Below are positions 13,214 through 17,640 of a stretch of DNA of 17,640 nucleotides, piece after piece (the stretch's first letter is position 1; the number at the start of each line of letters is the position of its first letter). The DNA is from Sutterella sp. (GTDB taxonomy: Bacteria > Pseudomonadota > Gammaproteobacteria > Burkholderiales > Burkholderiaceae_F). The DNA lies in the NCBI GenBank assembly GCA_019418235.1, contig DYCH01000019.1:1-17640 (forward strand). Reading direction: 5' to 3'. The translations under genes and the position numbers were made by a program. The notes under the pieces were generated by a model. That model saw only the letters and a program-made list of their open reading frames with translations, made no database searches and had not been told where the DNA came from.

Positions 13214-15478
13214 ATGGTTCCAAAATACTTTCAAACCGACTCTACTGATATCCTCGCCACCATTCGACAATCCATTTTGGGAGGCGACAAGCCCGCCCCT
13301 GTGCCTCGTCCTGGCGAAGAAGAGAGCGAGTTGCCGATGGCGACTCAAACGAAAAAAGCCGTTATTGCTACCGCTGCTTCTTTGATTGATATCTGCTCAA
13401 AATACATGTCACCGTCTGACATTGAACGTATTCGAGAAGCTTACCGCTATGCTGACGATGCTCACTTGGGTCAAGTGAGAAAATCGGGCGAACCGTACAT
13501 TACTCACCCTATCGCTGTTGCAAGCATTTTGGCCGAGTGGCATCTTGACTGCCCCACCATTCAGGCTGGCCTCATGCATGACGTCTTAGAAGACACGGGC
13601 GTGAGCAAAATCGAAATGGCCAAAAAATTTGGCACGGTAACCGCCGATATTGTTGACGGGGTCTCCAAGCTCGATAAACTTAAATTTTCGAGCAATGAAG
13701 TGGCCCAAGCTGAAAGCTTCAAAAAGATGCTTTTGGCCATGAGTAAAGACGTTCGCGTGATTTTGGTTAAACTCGCCGACCGTTTGCACAACCTTCGCAC
13801 CCTTGGCGTCATGCGCCCTGAAAAGCGTCGCCGTATCGCCAAAGAAACGCTTGATATTTACGTGCCGATGGCCCACCACTTGGGCATCAATCATGCGTTT
13901 CGTGAAATGCAAGAGTTGTGCCTTCAAAACTACTATCCTCGCCGCTATGAAGTGCTCTATCACGCCCTTGTGAGCGCTCGTAAAAACCGCCGTCCGGCCT
14001 TGGAACGTATTCTCAATGACACGAAAGAAATGCTCGTGAAATCCTCAATTCGAGGCCGCGTTCTCGGACGAGAAAAGACGTGCTACGGTATTTATCAGCA
14101 AATGCGCATCAAGCAGCTTTCTTTCTCGGAAGTCTTTGACCTGTACGGCTTTCGCGTGATTGTTGGAACGAGAGAAGACTGCTATCGAACGCTTGGCGCT
14201 TTGCACAAAATGTATAAGCCCGTGCAAGGCCGATTTAAAGACTTTATTGCCATTCCGAAGAGTAATGGCTATCAAGGCTTGCACACCACCGTCATAGGTC
14301 CTCAAGGCACTGCTGTGGAATTCCAAATTCGCACGGAACAAATGAATGACATCGCCGAACAAGGGATTTTGACCCACTGGCTCAACCGCGGTTCGGAATC
14401 TGACATTCAAGCTTTGACGCGCGCTTGGTTGCAATCGCTTCTTGACTTACAGTCGAAGTCTTCGAGCACGAGCGAATTCTACGAAAACATTAAAGCAGAC
14501 CTCTTCCCCGATCGTATTTACGTCTTTACGCCGAAGGGGCGCATTATTTCGTTGCCACAAGACAGTTCCCCGATTGACTTTGCCTACCAGGTGCACTCCG
14601 ATGTGGGTACGCACGTTAAGAGCTGCCGCATTAACGGTCAAACGCAAAAGATTTCAACCTTACTTCAAAACGGAGACATGGTGGAAATCATTACGAGCAA
14701 CCTCGCTCACCCCAATCCTCACTGGTTGGACTATGTGAAAAGCGGTAAGGCTCGTGCTGAAATTCGTCAATATTTGCGCACACAATCTTTTGACGATGCC
14801 GTTAAGGTCGGTCGAGAACTTTTAGATTATGAAGCCAGTAAAGTCAGCTTCAATTGGGACGATGTGCCTGATGCCGTCTATGACTTATTGATGAAGGAAT
14901 TTGAGGTTGAGTCCCGTGCCTCCATCTATAGCTTGGTGGGTTACGGTAAGGTCAACTCGATTTTGGTTCTTCACCGCACGCAAGCCTTGATGGAAGACAT
15001 GCATGACGACGTTAAGAGTAGTGCTCACGCAGAGGTGATCTTTAACGGTCAAAAGACCAACGCTCAATTGGCAGGCTGCTGCCACCCGGTGCAAGGTGAC
15101 TCCATTTGCGTCTTTGAGCGTGCCGATCACGGTGTCATTGTCCATCGCGCCTCTTGTAAACACGCTCAAAAGGGACGTACCGCCGACAGTGAACGTTGGG
15201 GCGACGCAATGTGGGCTGACAACCATAACCAACAATTCAGTGTTCCCATTGATTTGAAGGTGACGGATGTTCGTCGCGCCACCTATGAAACCACGATGAC
15301 GGTGGCTCAAGAAGGCGCAACCATTGTTGGGTTGAATATTCCTGATGACTTAAACGATCCGGAATTGCAATTGATGATTCAAGTGGACAATCGCATTCAA
15401 TTAATGCGTGTGATCCGCGCACTCAATCAAGTGCCCAGTATCAAGGAAGTCAAACGCAGGTTTGAAGCTTCTTACTAA
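13214..15478 (+). CDS. spoT: Bifunctional (p)ppGpp synthetase/hydrolase (RelA/SpoT family)
   Basis: The 754-residue enzyme makes and degrades the alarmone (p)ppGpp. Domains in order: HD hydrolase (about 78-240) with HDVLED at 122-127 and LVKLADRLHNLRTLG; synthetase (about 265-395) with FDLYGFRVIV, GRFKDFIAIPKSNGYQGLHT and EFQIRTEQM; TGS (about 430-492, RIYVFTPKGRIISLP to GDMVEIIT); helical domain; zinc-finger-like region with AGCCHP; and a C-terminal ACT domain (about 675-752). The RFKD signature is the RxKD type of bifunctional Rel/SpoT enzymes, not the ExDD of monofunctional RelA, and the hydrolase motif is intact. The start is ATG 13214 with TAAGG upstream; an alternative ATG at 13337 would drop 41 poorly conserved residues. 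It follows rpoZ after a terminator. Confidence 0.96.
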   Translation: MVPKYFQTDSTDILATIRQSILGGDKPAPVPRPGEEESELPMATQTKKAVIATAASLIDICSKYMSPSDIERIREAYRYADDAHLGQVRKSGEPYITHPIAVASILAEWHLDCPTIQAGLMHDVLEDTGVSKIEMAKKFGTVTADIVDGVSKLDKLKFSSNEVAQAESFKKMLLAMSKDVRVILVKLADRLHNLRTLGVMRPEKRRRIAKETLDIYVPMAHHLGINHAFREMQELCLQNYYPRRYEVLYHALVSARKNRRPALERILNDTKEMLVKSSIRGRVLGREKTCYGIYQQMRIKQLSFSEVFDLYGFRVIVGTREDCYRTLGALHKMYKPVQGRFKDFIAIPKSNGYQGLHTTVIGPQGTAVEFQIRTEQMNDIAEQGILTHWLNRGSESDIQALTRAWLQSLLDLQSKSSSTSEFYENIKADLFPDRIYVFTPKGRIISLPQDSSPIDFAYQVHSDVGTHVKSCRINGQTQKISTLLQNGDMVEIITSNLAHPNPHWLDYVKSGKARAEIRQYLRTQSFDDAVKVGRELLDYEASKVSFNWDDVPDAVYDLLMKEFEVESRASIYSLVGYGKVNSILVLHRTQALMEDMHDDVKSSAHAEVIFNGQKTNAQLAGCCHPVQGDSICVFERADHGVIVHRASCKHAQKGRTADSERWGDAMWADNHNQQFSVPIDLKVTDVRRATYETTMTVAQEGATIVGLNIPDDLNDPELQLMIQVDNRIQLMRVIRALNQVPSIKEVKRRFEASY

Positions 15479-15487
15479 TTCTTATCT

Positions 15488-15524
15488 CGCCCGAGCACAG
15501 TTAAGTTTCTCGGGCGTTTTCTTT
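15488..15524 (+). terminator. Intrinsic terminator of relA/spoT
   Basis: CGCCCGAG (15488-15495) and CTCGGGCG (15509-15516) form an 8-bp GC-rich stem with a 13-nt loop, followed by TTTTCTTT. It ends at the 3' end of the convergent GNAT gene. Confidence 0.9.
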
Positions 15525-15525
15525 C

Positions 15526-15981
15526 CTAGATTCGAACGTATTTGAGCATGAAAAAGCCGGAACTCAAAAACTCTTCTTTTTCGCCCGAATACTTGAATCC
15601 TATTTTTTCATAAAACCCAATTGCTTTAACGTTTTTATCCAAGACGTACAAGTACAGAGGCTTTTGTTGCTCCAAGACCGTGTTAACCATACTCTTTCCA
15701 ATCCCCTCTCCTTGAAAGAAAGGATCGACAAAAAATTCGCTGATTTTAAGCCACGATCCCTCGTCTTCAACCTTGATCATTGCCTTGACGATGCCGTCAT
15801 CAAAGACAAACAGATTGTCGAGTTCTCCTGCTTTTTGCAATCGTTCAATTTCAGGCAACACCTGCATTTCGTTAAATGACACATGATCATTTTGGAAAAT
15901 CGGTCGATAGGTCGTGCGCTTCGTAAAAATCAGAATCTCTGCAATTCGAGAGATGTCTTTCGGTTGAGCATTTCTTAGCAT
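15526..15981 (-). CDS. GNAT-family N-acetyltransferase
   Basis: The 151-residue protein has the GNAT fold pattern: an N-terminal LRNAQPKDISRIAEIL helix, central strands (VFDDGIVKAMIKVED, LKISEFFVDP) and the acetyl-CoA-binding motif A, FVDPFFQGEGIGKSMVN (Q-x-x-G-x-G type, about 92-108). It then has LYLYVLDKNVKAIGFYEKIGFKYSG, where NxxAIxFYEKxGF is motif B. Such enzymes transfer acetyl from acetyl-CoA to an amine, often of small molecules or protein N-termini; the substrate is not predictable. ATG 15981 is chosen because conserved sequence starts there and GAG precedes it; longer in-frame starts up to 16071 lack a ribosome site and would run into the divergent promoter region. Confidence 0.85.
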   Translation of the reverse strand: MLRNAQPKDISRIAEILIFTKRTTYRPIFQNDHVSFNEMQVLPEIERLQKAGELDNLFVFDDGIVKAMIKVEDEGSWLKISEFFVDPFFQGEGIGKSMVNTVLEQQKPLYLYVLDKNVKAIGFYEKIGFKYSGEKEEFLSSGFFMLKYVRI

Positions 15982-16048
15982 TTTCTCTTTGTTCAAATGA
16001 AAAGGTTTAAGCGTATTGTAACTTTTAAACTCGCAGGACCAAAAGTTG

Positions 16049-16054
16049 TATGAT
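16049..16054 (+). promoter_or_regulatory. Candidate -10 of the lipoprotein gene
   Basis: TATGAT (5 of 6) lies 35 nt before the ATG. The -35 (TAAACT, 17 nt upstream) is weak. Confidence 0.35.
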
Positions 16055-16089
16055 GAAAGCATTCTGAACACATCAAACGAGGTTTAATT

Positions 16090-16512
16090 ATGAAACGTCT
16101 TCTTGCCGTCTTGGCCATAGCAGGTGTTTTAGCCGGTTGCACTTCCGCTCCGCTTCTTAACCCCACGCCCAGCGCCATTCCTGAAGCAAAAACGGCCGAT
16201 ATTCGCTCTGCCATTGTGACAGCTGCAACCTCTCGTCATTGGAACATTGTCAAAGCCAATTCGGATCACTTCCTTTTGTCCTACCCAAGCGGAGCCAAGG
16301 CACAGAGTTTTGAAGTCGTGGTCCGCGTGGATTACAACAACGATGGTTATAAAGTCTCCTACGTTTCTAGCCGTGGCTTAGATGAAAAGTCCGCAGACAA
16401 AACTAAGGATGAAAAGATTCACATCCATCGCAACGTCAATCGCTGGATGGCGAATTTAAATAAAGACATTCAAGCTTATTACCAACGAAACGCTTATCGA
16501 AAAGCAAAGTAG
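16090..16512 (+). CDS. Small predicted lipoprotein of unknown function
   Basis: The 140-residue precursor has a lipoprotein signal: MKRL, a hydrophobic stretch and the lipobox LAGC with Cys at residue 17, so it should be lipidated and anchored in the inner or outer membrane. The residue after Cys is Thr, not Asp, which favours outer-membrane sorting under the E. coli Lol rule. The mature part starts with a Pro/Ser linker, then a compact domain with SRHWNIVKANSDHFLLSYPS and FEVVVRVDYNNDGYKVSYVSS. This looks like an alpha/beta domain of small lipoproteins, but I do not recognise a named family. It has a good GAGG ribosome site 7 nt before the ATG and is divergent from the GNAT gene. Confidence 0.8.
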   Translation: MKRLLAVLAIAGVLAGCTSAPLLNPTPSAIPEAKTADIRSAIVTAATSRHWNIVKANSDHFLLSYPSGAKAQSFEVVVRVDYNNDGYKVSYVSSRGLDEKSADKTKDEKIHIHRNVNRWMANLNKDIQAYYQRNAYRKAK

Positions 16513-16528
16513 ACAATTGGATTAACAC

Positions 16529-16568
16529 TGAAAGGCATTGCAGAAATTGAATTTTGCAGTGCCTTTCA
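16529..16568 (+). terminator. Terminator-like 14-bp inverted repeat after the lipoprotein gene
   Basis: TGAAAGGCATTGCA (16529-16542) pairs with TGCAGTGCCTTTCA (16555-16568), with one G-T pair. No proper T-tract follows on either strand, so it may be a mRNA 3'-end stem more than a true intrinsic terminator. Confidence 0.55.
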
Positions 16569-16863
16569 AACTTCTTGCTCTATCTATCCGATCGTTGCGA
16601 TAGACAGATGATAGAATGGCCTAGCAATTAAGCTTTCTTGTTATAAATCAAATGGTTATTCTATCGATTTTCTAACGGATAGAAAGGATAGAATGTATCG
16701 GTCCCTCAAATCGGATTTAATCGTTATAAACCATTTTTGTTGACAATTTATCGAATTTTGTCGATAGATAACAATTTGATTTAATTAAGTAATTTATACA
16801 ATTTGTCGAGAAAATAGCTGACATAAAATTGGGTTAATTGATCAAAAATAAAGGGGATTAACC
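16569..16863 (+). promoter_or_regulatory. AT-rich upstream region with seven GATAGA/TCTATC hexamers
   Basis: This 295-bp gene-free stretch carries GATAGA at 16599, 16610, 16678, 16687 and 16763, and the reverse TCTATC at 16579 and 16660. Several form inverted pairs, for example ATTCTATC (16658-16665) with GATAGAAT (16687-16694). TTTGTCGA occurs twice (16756-16763 and 16802-16809). A perfect -35, TTGACA, lies at 16740-16745, but its -10 is unclear. AAGGGGA (16851-16857) is the ribosome site of the following gene. The hexamer cluster looks like a binding-site array; the regulator is unknown. Confidence 0.5.
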
Positions 16864-17640
16864 ATGCAATTTACTCGGCGCAACCTTTTTAAAACGTCTG
16901 CCGTGGCCTTAAGCGCTACGGCCGTCACTAACATGATCAGCACCGATGCTTTTACGGCTGAGGCCACGTTTAAACCATCGAAAGAAACACCGCTATTGCT
17001 TAATTTCAATGAAAATTCACTAGGCATGAGTCCGAAAGCCAAGGCAGCCGTTGCAAAATCACTCAACGAGGCTTTCCGCTACCCTGATGCGGCTCGTGCC
17101 GGCGTCATTGAAAAAATCGCTTCTTACTTAAATGTTAAGAGCGAAAACATCACTTTAGGTAACGGCTCTTCTGAAGTTATCCAAGCTGCAGTACAGGCTT
17201 TAATTGTCAAAGCTCAAAAGGCAGGCAAACCCGTTCAATTGCTCGAACCCGTTCCCACCTTTAACTACGCTGAAATCTACTCCAAAGCTATGAATATTCC
17301 CGTTGTCAACGTTCCTATCAAAGGCAATGGCGAAATAGATATGGGCGCTTTAAAGAAAGCTGAGAATAACTTCAGAGGTCATACCATTGTCTACCTTTGC
17401 AATCCCAACAATCCGACAGCTCGCATTTTGGATTCAAAAACGCTTAACACATGGATTAAAACAGCGAAATCAAGCACTTTCTTCATCATTGATGAAGCCT
17501 ATGCAGAATTCGTGACGGATAAAAACTTCCAAAGTTGTGTTGAACTGGTCAAAAAGGGACAGAAGAATGTAATTGTTGCTCGTACGTTCTCGAAACTCTT
17601 TGCCATGGCCGCGTTGCGATTGGGCTACGGTGTTGCAACA
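16864..17640 (+). CDS. Tat-exported aminotransferase, histidinol-phosphate aminotransferase-like (3' end missing)
   Basis: The first 259 codons are in the window and the frame is open at the edge. Residues 4-10 (TRRNLFK) are a twin-arginine signal motif, followed by a weakly hydrophobic Ala/Thr-rich stretch to about residue 33. The rest is a fold-type I PLP aminotransferase of the HisC group: LLNFNENSLG, RYPDAAR, LGNGSSEVIQ (phosphate-binding region), LEPVPTFNYAE, CNPNNPTARI, IIDEAYAEF (Asp pairing with the PLP ring) and TFSKLFAMAALRLGYG with the Schiff-base Lys at 244. HisC enzymes are normally cytoplasmic; the Tat signal predicts export of the folded, PLP-loaded enzyme to the periplasm. Its amino donor and keto acid are unknown. 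ATG 16864 has AAGGGGA upstream. No his genes are nearby. Confidence 0.88.
   Translation, partial: MQFTRRNLFKTSAVALSATAVTNMISTDAFTAEATFKPSKETPLLLNFNENSLGMSPKAKAAVAKSLNEAFRYPDAARAGVIEKIASYLNVKSENITLGNGSSEVIQAAVQALIVKAQKAGKPVQLLEPVPTFNYAEIYSKAMNIPVVNVPIKGNGEIDMGALKKAENNFRGHTIVYLCNPNNPTARILDSKTLNTWIKTAKSSTFFIIDEAYAEFVTDKNFQSCVELVKKGQKNVIVARTFSKLFAMAALRLGYGVAT

Noticed and set aside
15982..16071. N-terminal extension of the GNAT protein
   Set aside because: The upstream in-frame codons cover the divergent promoter of the lipoprotein, have no ribosome site, and precede the conserved LRNAQPKD start of the domain.

Overview
The window looks like a chromosomal segment of a Gram-negative betaproteobacterium, most likely a gut member of the Sutterellaceae (Parasutterella/Turicimonas/Sutterella type). 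The evidence is the burkholderialean order yebC-purD-nadD-rsfS-rlmH-maf and gmk-rpoZ-relA/spoT, a Burkholderiales-type trimeric porin ending in Phe, moderate GC content, and strong codon bias (Gln almost always CAA in the highly biased genes). The placement is inferred from gene content; no 16S rRNA gene is present.

Region 1 (1-5,960) is a catabolic amidohydrolase island. It holds the 5' end of a leftward M20-family carbamoylase-like gene, a divergent DcuC-type carboxylate transporter, and two tandem AbgA-like M20 hydrolases (relatives of p-aminobenzoyl-glutamate hydrolase subunit A). An EamA/DMT permease follows. Each of the three genes dcuC, abgA-1 and abgA-2 ends in a strong intrinsic terminator. 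Each AbgA-like gene has its own unusual upstream region: abgA-1 has a leader with five consecutive small hairpins, and abgA-2 has four exact-period 11-bp direct repeats (CGATCAAG core) upstream of a TTGACG promoter. The paralogues therefore look separately regulated. The likely theme is uptake and hydrolysis of N-acyl or N-aminobenzoyl amino acids or related small carboxylates.

Region 2 (5,960-7,810) reads leftward. It contains an orphan transposase-like double helix-turn-helix protein and an outer-membrane porin. A run of nine G (porin strand) lies upstream of the porin and could be a phase-variable spacer.

Region 3 (7,809-15,524) is housekeeping, all on the plus strand: yebC, purD, nadD, rsfS, rlmH, maf, gmk, rpoZ and a bifunctional relA/spoT. 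The genes serve translation quality control, purine and NAD synthesis, ribosome maturation and silencing, nucleotide sanitation, GMP kinase, RNA polymerase omega and (p)ppGpp turnover. Intrinsic terminators sit between purD/nadD, nadD/rsfS (weak), rsfS/rlmH and rpoZ/relA. nadD begins 6 nt after a terminator T-tract and has no visible Shine-Dalgarno. The hemF gene that often separates purD and nadD, and the rng gene that often follows maf in Burkholderiales, are absent here.

Region 4 (15,525-17,640) holds a leftward GNAT acetyltransferase, a divergent small lipoprotein, an AT-rich 350-bp regulatory stretch with seven GATAGA/TCTATC hexamers, and the first 259 codons of a histidinol-phosphate-aminotransferase-like PLP enzyme that carries a twin-arginine export signal.
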